From: a virus
Virus record (IMG/VR): IMGVR_UViG_3300008113_000090
Coordinates: 1 to 45,413 of that record
DNA: 45,413 nucleotides
Direction: 5' to 3' (one strand)
A program made the translations under genes and the position numbers. The notes under the pieces are model-generated. The model made no database searches. It saw only the letters and a program-made list of their open reading frames with translations, and was not told the DNA's origin. Positions 12,792 through 21,061 of this stretch are shown here, one piece after another; within the stretch, counting starts at the first letter, position 1, and each line of letters starts with the position of its first letter.

Positions 12792-13395
12792 TTCTGTCAA
12801 CTAATTGATCCAACTGCGGTTTAGTTTTCATCTTAGTTGATATTTGATCATAGAGTAAATCTGTAATCTTAAAATTAAATCTTACATTATTGAAACTGGG
12901 ATTCCGTATCCAAAAATCCACAGTGTCAACTACTTCGTCAAAAGATATAGTATAGTCACATTTAAGATTATTAGGATCGTCTATGTCTACAATGTTGCCT
13001 TCTAGGCAGGAAAGATCGAGATGCAGTATTTTTGTTTTGCTATTTTTGTCTAGAGAAATTAAATGACAAACTTCTGCTAGATCTTTTTTATTTTTTCCAT
13101 AATCTGTAGGTATTAGATCATTAAAGAATCCGCCTTGTGATCCTGATACCACTAACATCTTTACTTGATTATTTAGATGCTTAACTAATTCTATTTGTCT
13201 ACGATCTGCATAAGCATTACTAATAAACAGATCACAATTTTCTGCTGCGGCAATCACAGAGTCAATGGATGTCTTAATATCCGTTCCTTGGCTTCTACTA
13301 AATCCTATTACTGTATTGTTAGGATCCTTGACAAAATGATCATAAAGTTTTTTGCCTAGACCTTTAGTATGACCTGTTATAACTATTTTCATCAA
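12763..13395 (-). CDS. SDR-family oxidoreductase
   Basis: The product is 210 aa (M at 13395, or 13392). The N-terminus KIVITGHTKGLGKKL is a TGxxxGxG NAD(P)-binding turn. SNAYA follows as the NAG-like strand, and Y99GKNK103 gives the YxxxK catalytic pair after a VVSGS serine strand. It should therefore be a reductase/dehydrogenase acting on a sugar or similar carbonyl. It is the last gene of a five-gene late operon (15550 to 12763) that contains a shorter paralogue (14400-14873). Confidence 0.8.
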   Translation of the reverse strand: MMKIVITGHTKGLGKKLYDHFVKDPNNTVIGFSRSQGTDIKTSIDSVIAAAENCDLFISNAYADRRQIELVKHLNNQVKMLVVSGSQGGFFNDLIPTDYGKNKKDLAEVCHLISLDKNSKTKILHLDLSCLEGNIVDIDDPNNLKCDYTISFDEVVDTVDFWIRNPSFNNVRFNFKITDLLYDQISTKMKTKPQLDQLVDRIKQAVDKSV

Positions 13396-13562
13396 ACTAA
13401 ATTCTTTTTTACAAAATCTAAAAATCCGCTAGGCATTTTTGTATCCACAATTTGTTTGACTTCTTCAATCTCATAAAGATCCTTTAGAATCTTATACATA
13501 GCAGCATTGGCCTGCTGTAACTCCATGAACTTTTTTAAGAAGAACTCGTCTTTGTTATCCAT
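13392..13562 (-). CDS. Small helical unknown protein
   Basis: The product is 56 aa from ATG 13562 (MDNKDEFF). This start has AGAGGA 7 nt upstream; the ATG at 13583 has no usable site. Helical, with FMELQQANAAMYKILKDLY as the likely core, no membrane segment. It overlaps the downstream SDR start by an ATGA-type junction. In this operon of enzymes it is a possible partner or peptide substrate, but nothing in the sequence proves that. Confidence 0.6.
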   Translation of the reverse strand: MDNKDEFFLKKFMELQQANAAMYKILKDLYEIEEVKQIVDTKMPSGFLDFVKKNLV

Positions 13563-13563
13563 A

Positions 13564-14403
13564 TCAATATCCTCTGCTATCATCTCTTTTTAAATTACTT
13601 AGACAGAAAATGATAGCAAATTTTTCGCCTTCGGTTATTTCCTTGCTTTCGTGTATCAGTGACCAGTCTAAATCTAAATCTTCAGTGTGGTTCCAAACAG
13701 ACATTCTACCTTTTTTAGGTTTGATAGAAACATCGATGTGCGGAAAGTATGTTTCACCGCCAACAAAATCATCATTAAGATAAACCAGTGCTACTGCATC
13801 TCTAGTTCCTGCTTTTTGATAATAATCTAATTTTCTTGGATCGTATGGCCAATCATGATGTGGAGTCATGTAATGACCTTTTTGATAGTACAATATGTCT
13901 GCCGACTCTATGAGATAGTAAGGTCTACCTAACGCATCGGATGCGGCAGTTGAAATAGTATCATAATCTTGATAGGTAAAATCGTTAAGTATCCTTCTGT
14001 GGATATTGCGATCGTTGGCCTGACCATATGTATCTCTAGAACAATCTGACCTATGGTCTCCCATGGTAATATACTTTCCAGGATAATCTAGGCTAAGACT
14101 ACGCTTGATTAGATCATCACAATATTCATCGGATAGAACATTATCATAGATACTTACTCTTGGATAATCATGAAGAATAACTTCTTTAAACTTAGGCGAC
14201 TGTTCTTTAATTTGATCATAACTAAAATTAATTACATTAAGATCAAAGATCGAATTGTCAATGACTTCAAATTCTACACGTTGACCTTCTAACAAACAAC
14301 CTTGTCTGTAATTGAACACCGGAATTTCCGTACCATTATCGGAAGAGATGAGGCCATAAGATTTCGAGTTGTTAAACCATTTAACTGTTCCAGTTTCCAT
14401 CAT
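13564..14403 (-). CDS. Cold-shock domain fused to prolyl-4-hydroxylase-like 2OG oxygenase
   Basis: The product is 279 aa. Residues ~3-50 (GTVKWFNNSKSYGLISSDNG...EGQRVEFEV) match the cold-shock/CspA beta-barrel, although the second RNP motif is altered (PVFNY in place of VFVHF). Residues ~75-275 form a P4H-type 2OG/Fe(II) domain: HYMTPHHDW gives H182-x-D184, DFVGGETYFP follows, LIHES gives H251 and GEKF gives K261 as the 2OG-binding lysine typical of prolyl 4-hydroxylases. The fusion suggests that RNA or DNA binding is coupled to hydroxylation. It is third in the operon from the promoter at 15558. Confidence 0.85.
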   Translation of the reverse strand: MMETGTVKWFNNSKSYGLISSDNGTEIPVFNYRQGCLLEGQRVEFEVIDNSIFDLNVINFSYDQIKEQSPKFKEVILHDYPRVSIYDNVLSDEYCDDLIKRSLSLDYPGKYITMGDHRSDCSRDTYGQANDRNIHRRILNDFTYQDYDTISTAASDALGRPYYLIESADILYYQKGHYMTPHHDWPYDPRKLDYYQKAGTRDAVALVYLNDDFVGGETYFPHIDVSIKPKKGRMSVWNHTEDLDLDWSLIHESKEITEGEKFAIIFCLSNLKRDDSRGY

Positions 14404-14873
14404 TTAGTCCTGTATGAAAATGCTATAATGTCAGTATTTAGTAACCAAAATTTAATAGAATCGTAGATCAGCCTGCTGTCTTTATATACTTTACCTGTGA
14501 GATTTATGATCAGCAAATCGCTGACTTTTTTCTCTAATGCCTGTTTCATAAAATAGTCATCTAATTCTTTTTTGTTCTGACTGTATTCTACCATAGTAGA
14601 ATCTGGATATCTTGCAGCCACAGTTCCCATCACTACTATTTTATTATTAGTATTGATTAAATTTTCTAAAATCTTTTTTTGGACACCGTTGGCATAGGCA
14701 TTTAAAATCACTAGACTGTTTTCTTCTATCTGTGAAATTATTTTTGCATGATCTTTTTCTATGTCGTAACCGTTGGTTCTATCAAACCCAGAAACATCGT
14801 ATCCGTCTTTGATAAAGTAATCGGCGATATGTTTTCCAAGACCTCTGGATTTACCTATGACATAAACTTTCAT
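14400..14873 (-). CDS. SDR-like oxidoreductase, short
   Basis: The product is 157 aa, short for an SDR (usually about 220-250). KVYVIGKSRGLGKHI is the nucleotide-binding turn, ILNAYA the NAG-like strand and Y97SQNK101 the YxxxK pair. It is a paralogue of the SDR at 12763-13395 with a trimmed C-terminus. It overlaps both neighbours by ATGA-type junctions, indicating coupled translation in the late operon. The substrate is unknown. Confidence 0.75.
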   Translation of the reverse strand: MKVYVIGKSRGLGKHIADYFIKDGYDVSGFDRTNGYDIEKDHAKIISQIEENSLVILNAYANGVQKKILENLINTNNKIVVMGTVAARYPDSTMVEYSQNKKELDDYFMKQALEKKVSDLLIINLTGKVYKDSRLIYDSIKFWLLNTDIIAFSYRTK

Positions 14874-15550
14874 TTGTTAAAAATTAAATCGTGTATAAAT
14901 TTTAAATTTTTATCGCCCCACGATACATGCTCTTGTAATCCTCTTTTAAACATGATTTCTAGATTGTAATAGTCTCCGACTAACGGCCCAGTTTCGTCTA
15001 ATCTAAATTTTGCTGATTCGTGTATAATAGCGTCCATATATTTTCTATGGATAAGAGGATGTTCTATAGGAACACAACCATACCAATCTATGGCTTTTAA
15101 CTGACCCTGATCAGTGACATAATGACAATGACTGTACATAGTTAATTTATAATAGCCTTCATTGATCTGATCTAGCATCACATCTTTTAATTGTTCGAGC
15201 CAATCTAGCGGCCAGTTACTGTCAGTATAGACAATATGATTACAACTGTTTCCATACCATTTTATAAAGATTCTTTTGTTGACATAATCAATTTCTAAAA
15301 CTTCAGGAGCATAATCTTTGCCAGCAAAATGCTCTAAGTTTTTTATATCGTTATTAAAAAACCAATTTATAACTTCTTGATCATAGAGAGGTCGTTCGCC
15401 CATGGATTGGTGATACGAAGTATGCAAATTATAATTTGCACAGAATACAGTGCCTTCGGGATTTATCAAAGGTTCATAGGTAGTTTGTGCCATACCTAGT
15501 TTACCCGTTTCACTGAATTTATGGTAGTGATTCCAATTAGAGATATTCAT
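14870..15550 (-). CDS. Divergent kinase-fold-like protein (paralogue of 12087-12791)
   Basis: The product is 226 aa. It matches the paralogue block by block: APEVLEIDYVNKRIFIKWYG against PEILDIDYINRKIFLKIDG, and YKLTMYSHCHYVTDQGQLKAIDW against YKMSMHPSSYFIIDGKMKG. This copy keeps an 'IDW' that may correspond to the metal-binding DFG-like Asp, but no classical HxD. It is the first gene of a five-gene late operon. The GTTAAATA box (15558-15565 minus) lies 7 nt before the ATG. The function is not established. Confidence 0.6.
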   Translation of the reverse strand: MNISNWNHYHKFSETGKLGMAQTTYEPLINPEGTVFCANYNLHTSYHQSMGERPLYDQEVINWFFNNDIKNLEHFAGKDYAPEVLEIDYVNKRIFIKWYGNSCNHIVYTDSNWPLDWLEQLKDVMLDQINEGYYKLTMYSHCHYVTDQGQLKAIDWYGCVPIEHPLIHRKYMDAIIHESAKFRLDETGPLVGDYYNLEIMFKRGLQEHVSWGDKNLKFIHDLIFNK

Positions 15551-15557
15551 TTGTAGA

Positions 15558-15575
15558 TATTTAACGTAATAAATA
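15558..15575. promoter_or_regulatory. Divergent T4-type late promoters
   Basis: TATTTAAC (15558-15565) is GTTAAATA on the minus strand, 7 nt before ATG 15550. AATAAATA (15568-15575) faces the plus-strand methyltransferase gene, 14 nt before ATG 15590. Confidence 0.65.
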
Positions 15576-15589
15576 TTCTACTAAAAATA

Positions 15590-16555
15590 ATGTCTACTCA
15601 ATTTCAACCCTCTACATTATGTTGGTACAACGATAACGGTATCAATTTACCAATGATTTCTGATCATGCTAGAAATCAATTCTATCAACGTATACTATCC
15701 AAATCAGTAAAGAATAAAACATGTATCGATGTTGGATTTGGAACTGGTTTATTATCTCTAATGGCTTTAGAACAGGGTGCTGAAAAGATAATTGCTTTTG
15801 AAACAAACGCCGAGCGATATCATCTAGGTTTAGATATTATTGAAAAGTTAAAACTTAAAAATCTAATTGACCTAAGAAATGAACGATATTGTTCAACATA
15901 TTTCAAAGATCAAAATTGTGTGATAATACAGGAAATCGTTGGACACAATTTATGGAATGAGGGTCTAAGATTTATTATAGATAAAGATCAAGTTTTAGTT
16001 CCTGGAGACTTCTATTGCGAATACTATTGCTGTCCTATTGATGAAAATATCTATCAACAGTTTATAAGCCTTCATGCAGACCCAAGTAAAATAAATCTAG
16101 GAATTAATTTAAACAATTTTAATTTTTTAAAATTAATTTATGAATATCAAATAAAAGAGCAAAATGTAATAAATTTAAATGACGAGAAATTTATCAAAGA
16201 CATTTACAAAGATCTATTATCTAAAGGCAGTTTAATTGGAAAGTATTGCGTACTTACTAATCAGAAAAAATTGTTGATCAACGAAGCGACAGTAGAATAT
16301 AATTTAGACTGTGATCAGGTAGGATATATTGATGTTCCTTTAACTATAAATTTGAAATTTGATTATTCAATAATATTAGCCAAATATTTTATAGGACACA
16401 ATGAAGATCTGCTAGTTATATCTCCCAGTGAAGATAATCCAACTTCTCACTGGGCAGTGCCCAATCCTGTTTGCATAATATCTGATTTAGAAAACAGTTT
16501 TATAGCCAGAACTTATCTAGATGACGGTTCTGTAAGAGTGTATCCTAAGAAATGA
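15590..16555 (+). CDS. PRMT-like class I methyltransferase
   Basis: The product is 321 aa. CIDVGFGTGLLSLMALEQGA (motif I at 47-53) followed by IIAFE with E71 is a SAM-binding Rossmann start. IIQEIVGHNLWNEGLRF holds E115 and E124 in the arrangement of the 'double-E' loop that clamps the arginine guanidinium in protein arginine methyltransferases. The C-terminal part has the beta-rich look of the PRMT barrel. Close neighbours of interest are the two amidinotransferases, which make guanidino groups. Single-gene late unit; its tail overlaps the opposite gene by 43 nt. Confidence 0.72.
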   Translation: MSTQFQPSTLCWYNDNGINLPMISDHARNQFYQRILSKSVKNKTCIDVGFGTGLLSLMALEQGAEKIIAFETNAERYHLGLDIIEKLKLKNLIDLRNERYCSTYFKDQNCVIIQEIVGHNLWNEGLRFIIDKDQVLVPGDFYCEYYCCPIDENIYQQFISLHADPSKINLGINLNNFNFLKLIYEYQIKEQNVINLNDEKFIKDIYKDLLSKGSLIGKYCVLTNQKKLLINEATVEYNLDCDQVGYIDVPLTINLKFDYSIILAKYFIGHNEDLLVISPSEDNPTSHWAVPNPVCIISDLENSFIARTYLDDGSVRVYPKK

Positions 16556-17151
16556 AAAATGTAATTTGGCCTGTTGCTATTATTGATCAACGAATGTAGT
16601 TCTTTAGTAGTAGGCCACTTTACTACTGTGTGCTTAGATACATTTTCATATTTGTTATCACCAACTATAAAAATCTGATCTTGTACAGGATCATCTATGA
16701 ATACCATGTATCTGACTAGATTTTTCTTTTCTAATTCAATCCAAGTTTTTTCTTGATCAAATTCGTCTTTGTGAAAAGGTATAGTTGAGTATGCATCAAC
16801 TCTGCTAATCCAACATTCCTGAACTGAGTGTCCAACAAGACTTTCAAACTTATCTACTATGGATTTTGAAAAATGATTCTCAGAATTATATTGTTCAAGA
16901 TTTGGATAAAAATTTTGAAAGGTTATTTTTGTAAAATCAAGTCCCTGATCAAAATAGTTCTTTACCATTTCAGCGAACGGTGTTCTACTAAATTCAAATG
17001 GTAATAGTCCTTTATCGATAATCTCTTGATAAGTTCGTAACTCTGTTTTTTCTGTATCAATAGTTTGGTCTACATGACGTATTGAACCTGTCTTTGAGTC
17101 TAGGCTCTGAATAATGTCATCCCAATTTATAATACCAACTGTGGTTATCAT
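16513..17151 (-). CDS. Putative 2OG/Fe(II) oxygenase (three-member paralogous family)
   Basis: The product is 212 aa from ATG 17151; the upstream ATG 17172 would place the late promoter inside the gene. WISRVDAYSTIPFHKDE gives H127-x-D129, and KELHSLINNSNRPNYIFHF gives H186 near the C-terminus. The same framework, WIS..-P-hH-D ... YxFxF, is found in the proteins at 26731-27276 and 27273-27833. The TATAAATA box ends 4 nt before the ATG. Substrate unknown. Confidence 0.65.
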   Translation of the reverse strand: MITTVGIINWDDIIQSLDSKTGSIRHVDQTIDTEKTELRTYQEIIDKGLLPFEFSRTPFAEMVKNYFDQGLDFTKITFQNFYPNLEQYNSENHFSKSIVDKFESLVGHSVQECWISRVDAYSTIPFHKDEFDQEKTWIELEKKNLVRYMVFIDDPVQDQIFIVGDNKYENVSKHTVVKWPTTKELHSLINNSNRPNYIFHFLGYTLTEPSSR

Positions 17152-17155
17152 AAAG

Positions 17156-17187
17156 TATTTATAGTGGTACATTATAGCCTATAAATA
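17156..17187. promoter_or_regulatory. Divergent T4-type late promoters
   Basis: TATTTATA (17156-17163) is TATAAATA on the minus strand, 4 nt before ATG 17151. TATAAATA (17180-17187) on the plus strand lies 8 nt before ATG 17196. Both boxes are perfect. Confidence 0.78.
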
Positions 17188-17195
17188 TGATACTT

Positions 17196-18377
17196 ATGAT
17201 GCTGTTCCAAAAAAAACTTTCTCCAACGATTGAACATTTCAATCAAACATCTCCGTTAGAACAATGGTCGGCTGAGTTGAAAGAAGACTACTGTTTCTAC
17301 TACAATTGGATCGATCAATTATATGATTTTCGGTTTGATAATTTTTTAACCGATACGCATATTAATTTTTTAAGGCAAAATCCTAATATCAAAATTGTTT
17401 ACGATTTTAACGGAGAACCAATAGTTGAAAATATTTTATTGGATATATTAGAAACTGCACAGCAATGGGAACTTAATGATGATCAAATTATTTTGATTGT
17501 TAGTAATATTTTACAAACAAATTTTGTCAATGAAAGACTAAAAGAAATTCGTAGTGTAAGAACTTATGAATGGAATTACGATATTAAAACTACGTTGATC
17601 TCCCAGCCTGCAAATGATATTGAAAAGAAAAAATTCAGCACCACTTGTAGATTACACAGGCCCTGGAGATCTTATATAATTTGCAGATTAAAAGAACGAC
17701 ATCTCATAGATAATTTTCATTTTTCCTTTATGGGCTGTGAAAATAATATGACTGTTGCATTAGACAAAGTTATATCTGAAAACAAAGATATCAGTATTAC
17801 TCTAGCCGAAGGCGACTGGAGTATTATTGCCAAACACGATAAAATTAAAAAAGACCTTACGAATATCTGCGGAATGTTATTAACAGCAGACATGAACAAC
17901 TTTATTGATCAATGTCCACATTATATAGAAAAAGAAAGATTCAAGACCGATGTTGAAACTCCCCAAGAAATATTTCATTCAGATTTTCATCTTGTGATAG
18001 AAAATGGTTTTTTTGATTTAAACGAATCTGCATATACTGTTCGATCATTTGAGATGGGGGAGAAGACATGGAAGGCTATTATAGCATCGAAACCTTTCTT
18101 AGTTTACTCAGATCCGGGTTATTTGCATTCTCTAAAAAAACTAGGTTTCAAAACCTTTGATACTTGGATAGATGAATCATACGATAACGAAACAGATCCT
18201 AAATCTAGAGCAGAAATGATCATAGATCAACTTGAAAAAATTAATAACCTAAGCATAGAAGAATATACTAATCTATTGCTAAACTGTAAGAGCATAACTG
18301 AACATAATTTTTCAATTTATTTTAATCTAAAGTCTAAACAACAAAACTTTACAGACATAAATTTTAATAAAATATGA
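17196..18377 (+). CDS. Glycosyltransferase-like protein
   Basis: The product is ~393 aa from ATG 17196 (ATG 17199 is also possible); the in-frame ATG at 17187 overlaps the promoter box. The C-terminal third reads SDFHLVIENGFFD ... RSFEMGEKTWKAIIASKPFLVYSDPGYLHSLKKLGF. This resembles the nucleotide-sugar-binding half of GT-B enzymes such as fucosyltransferase (GT10) or exostosin-like proteins, where an 'EKxxkAi..kPfLv.g' block is characteristic. The N-terminal half is not recognised. First of three genes joined by ATGA overlaps with an AspH-like oxygenase and a two-domain protein. Confidence 0.6.
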   Translation: MMLFQKKLSPTIEHFNQTSPLEQWSAELKEDYCFYYNWIDQLYDFRFDNFLTDTHINFLRQNPNIKIVYDFNGEPIVENILLDILETAQQWELNDDQIILIVSNILQTNFVNERLKEIRSVRTYEWNYDIKTTLISQPANDIEKKKFSTTCRLHRPWRSYIICRLKERHLIDNFHFSFMGCENNMTVALDKVISENKDISITLAEGDWSIIAKHDKIKKDLTNICGMLLTADMNNFIDQCPHYIEKERFKTDVETPQEIFHSDFHLVIENGFFDLNESAYTVRSFEMGEKTWKAIIASKPFLVYSDPGYLHSLKKLGFKTFDTWIDESYDNETDPKSRAEMIIDQLEKINNLSIEEYTNLLLNCKSITEHNFSIYFNLKSKQQNFTDINFNKI

Positions 18378-19114
18378 TATCCACTTCTTTAGATTTCTAT
18401 AATGAAAACAAACACATACCGTATAAATTGCCGGCTCCTCCTGACGAGAATCTAAATGATTATCAGTTATGTGATTGGCTTTTGAATCGTAGTGATTTTT
18501 CTTGGTTAGAACTAGATGTACAATTCGATGTTAATAAATGGCAGGAAGAAATACTCAGTTGTAAGGATTTTTTAGTGCCGCACAGAGACAGTGAAAGTTC
18601 TGGATGGGAAAGTGCCTGTATACACGGAATAGATATTCAATCCACAGGAGCATGGACTAGATACGGATATAAGAACGAAGATGATGTTCCCTACCATTGG
18701 ACTGAACTTGCAGATCAATGTCCAAATATAAAAAAGTTTTGGTCAGAGTTTCCTTATGACAGTTACAGACGTATAAGGATCATGGCTGTGAAACCCGGAG
18801 GTTGCATAAATCCTCATAGCGATATGCCTGGCAAATTACCTGGAGAGGAAAACTTTGATGCATTAAAATTTGGTGTGCCTATAAATGTAGCAGTAATACA
18901 TCCTAAAGAATGCTACATGAGTTTAAAGGGTCACGGAGTTGTTCCTTTTAAAGAGGGCAAGGCTTTTTTAATTAATATTAGAAATTATCATAGTGTAATA
19001 AATTTCTCCGACGAGATTAGATATCATATTATTGCACACGGAAAACTTCAAAATAAAACTGACAAATTTGTAAAGTTAATATCGGATAGTTTTAGAAAAC
19101 AATTTGTAAAATGA
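18374..19114 (+). CDS. Aspartyl/asparaginyl beta-hydroxylase-like oxygenase
   Basis: The product is 246 aa. RRIRIMAVKPGGCINPHSDM gives H148-x-D150, followed by INVAVIHPKECYMSLKGHG, KAFLINIRNYHSVIN with H206, and EIRYHIIAHG with R216. This follows the AspH (Asp_Arg_Hydrox) family closely, which hydroxylates Asp, Asn or Arg residues of proteins or free amino acids. Starts in an ATGA overlap with the glycosyltransferase-like gene and ends in an ATGA overlap with the next gene. A diverged paralogue is encoded at 20324-21019. Confidence 0.82.
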   Translation: MISTSLDFYNENKHIPYKLPAPPDENLNDYQLCDWLLNRSDFSWLELDVQFDVNKWQEEILSCKDFLVPHRDSESSGWESACIHGIDIQSTGAWTRYGYKNEDDVPYHWTELADQCPNIKKFWSEFPYDSYRRIRIMAVKPGGCINPHSDMPGKLPGEENFDALKFGVPINVAVIHPKECYMSLKGHGVVPFKEGKAFLINIRNYHSVINFSDEIRYHIIAHGKLQNKTDKFVKLISDSFRKQFVK

Positions 19115-20343
19115 ATGTAATTAAATTCGGCCAGTATAAAAAAAGAAAAATAGTATTTTGTTTTTTAGATACACTGCATCTCTGTCAGGATAATTTTACT
19201 AAAGAAATAATTAAAAATCAATCCGATTATGTGATATCTAGTTTAATCAGCAAAAGATTCAATGTGTATCAAGGTCAAGACGAAGATCAATTATTAGGTT
19301 CCGCAGCAGAAGATGGATATGAATGTGCTGTGATGTTTAGCACTGGCACTGAATTTATTAATGGAAACATATTCTTTAAAAAAACCAAAGAATTAGTAAA
19401 CACAGATTTTTTCATTTGCGGCCATGTGTTAGATCGTAAAGATGCCTATTACGAATTACATCAACAATGTTATATTATAAATCTCAAAATCTATGAAAAG
19501 TTAGGTAGACCTTTAATTGGCAAACACACGTGGAATTCTCCGCATCAACAAATAGAACCAAAAAGAAGTCTAGAAAATTTTCATGATGAATACACTCCCA
19601 AATATGTAATGCCGGGCACAGATCTAAAAGACTATCAACATAAGTGTCATGGATGGAACATTTTAAAAACAGCATTTGAAAATCAATTGCAGGTATTAGT
19701 TTTTGATGAAGAATTTAGATCAGGTAAGACACATCACTATCCGGAGTCTCGAAAAGATTTCTATAAAAATTTAAGATGGATTTATTACAGAGAAAACGAA
19801 TGTCTATATAATTTTGTTCACACTGCAAATTCAGAGTTTAAAAGAAGATTAACAGGTCAGTATGAACAGATAGTGATTCCGGCCAGTGGTACTTTATATC
19901 TAAACCTGATAGACAAAGGTGACGTGATAATCTATGATTATAATCAAAAATCTTTAGACTATTGGCAAGAACACCTGCCTCGTAAAGAGAATGTTAATTA
20001 TAATTTTGTAAAAACGGATCTGCTGATAGATAATAATTTGATAGATCAAATACAGGATAATAAATCAACATTAATTAATCTATCTAATATATTTGCCTAT
20101 GAGGGTACCGCTGCATTTAAACCCTTGTTTTATAGATTACACAAAGAAAATCAATTAATAGAAAGTCTACAAAAAAAGATTCCAGATATTTTTATAATAT
20201 TTTCAATACGATCCGTTACTGGTTTTTTAGAATTACCTCTTACTGGAAATTCGTCTCTTATCAAAACTACAGATATAGAAAAACTAAAAAGGCCTACTTG
20301 GCATCATAATGACGATTGGTTAATCAAACCTTTACAATACTAA
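19111..20343 (+). CDS. Two-domain unknown protein (GT-A-like plus Rossmann-like)
   Basis: The product is 410 aa. The N-terminal half (CAVMFSTGTEFI, then FFICGHVLDRKDAYYELHQQCYIINLKIYEKLG) looks like the core of a GT-A type sugar transferase but without an obvious DxD. The C-terminal half (VIPASGTLYLNLIDKGDVIIYDYNQKSLDYW) has the strand-loop-acidic pattern of a SAM methyltransferase. Both assignments are suggestions. It ends the three-gene operon and overlaps the opposite gene by 20 nt. Confidence 0.5.
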   Translation: MNVIKFGQYKKRKIVFCFLDTLHLCQDNFTKEIIKNQSDYVISSLISKRFNVYQGQDEDQLLGSAAEDGYECAVMFSTGTEFINGNIFFKKTKELVNTDFFICGHVLDRKDAYYELHQQCYIINLKIYEKLGRPLIGKHTWNSPHQQIEPKRSLENFHDEYTPKYVMPGTDLKDYQHKCHGWNILKTAFENQLQVLVFDEEFRSGKTHHYPESRKDFYKNLRWIYYRENECLYNFVHTANSEFKRRLTGQYEQIVIPASGTLYLNLIDKGDVIIYDYNQKSLDYWQEHLPRKENVNYNFVKTDLLIDNNLIDQIQDNKSTLINLSNIFAYEGTAAFKPLFYRLHKENQLIESLQKKIPDIFIIFSIRSVTGFLELPLTGNSSLIKTTDIEKLKRPTWHHNDDWLIKPLQY

Positions 20344-21019
20344 AATCATCAACAAATTTATTTTGGATTTCTTCTAGAATAGAATTTTCTATGTCAAACC
20401 ATATTTGTTTTTGATCTGTTTTAAAATTATTAATCAGAGATTTTTTACAAGCATGATTTAGCCAAGGACTTACTTGATCGTCAAAGATAAATCTAAATTT
20501 TTCTTTGCGGTTTCCTGTATAATTCATTTGTACTCGTACAGGGTCAACTAATATATTTTTAGGTAATAGTTTTCTCACAACAAGTTGTATACGAGGAATT
20601 GAACCGAAGTTGGCTGCTACATGTCGACATCCAGCATTCATTTCATACCATTCGCCGTCTACTTCTGTGGGAAACATCTGTTGATTTTCTAAATTGATAA
20701 GATAGGAATATTGTCCTTGCAGATTTAAGTGATATCGATCATCTATATCTGAATGACTATGATAGCAAGTTCCTGGCTTAAGAACAATTAATCTTGCTTC
20801 GCCTATAGGTTTTGGTAACGAATCTAATATGTCCTCAAATACCGTATTGCGAAAATTGTCTTTAATTTTCCAAAAATCATAGAAAAAATCGCCCGACGGT
20901 TCGTTGAGTTCAGTTTTTATTTTATCATCGCCACTGTTTATAATAGAACTAACATATTGGTCATTACATATGGACAATATTTTTTCTTTAGAAACTGCGA
21001 TGGATATAGGGTTCATCAT
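20324..21019 (-). CDS. AspH-like 2OG/Fe(II) oxygenase
   Basis: The product is 231 aa. EARLIVLKPGTCYHSHSDID gives H89-x-D91, then YSYLINLENQ, then MNAGCRHVAANFGSIPRIQLVV with H133 and R143: the AspH/phytanoyl-type core. The C-terminal ~80 residues are an extra helical segment. The ATG (21019) starts exactly 5 nt after a perfect TATAAATA, so the transcript should be leaderless. It is a single-gene unit facing the glycosyltransferase operon. Confidence 0.75.
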   Translation of the reverse strand: MMNPISIAVSKEKILSICNDQYVSSIINSGDDKIKTELNEPSGDFFYDFWKIKDNFRNTVFEDILDSLPKPIGEARLIVLKPGTCYHSHSDIDDRYHLNLQGQYSYLINLENQQMFPTEVDGEWYEMNAGCRHVAANFGSIPRIQLVVRKLLPKNILVDPVRVQMNYTGNRKEKFRFIFDDQVSPWLNHACKKSLINNFKTDQKQIWFDIENSILEEIQNKFVDDFSIVKV

Positions 21020-21024
21020 TAAAT

Positions 21025-21054
21025 TATTTATAGGGTCTATTAGTATGTTAAATA
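21025..21054. promoter_or_regulatory. Divergent T4-type late promoters
   Basis: TATTTATA (21025-21032) is TATAAATA on the minus strand, exactly 5 nt before ATG 21019. GTTAAATA (21047-21054) on the plus strand lies 7 nt before ATG 21062. Confidence 0.75.
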
Positions 21055-21061
21055 AAAATCA

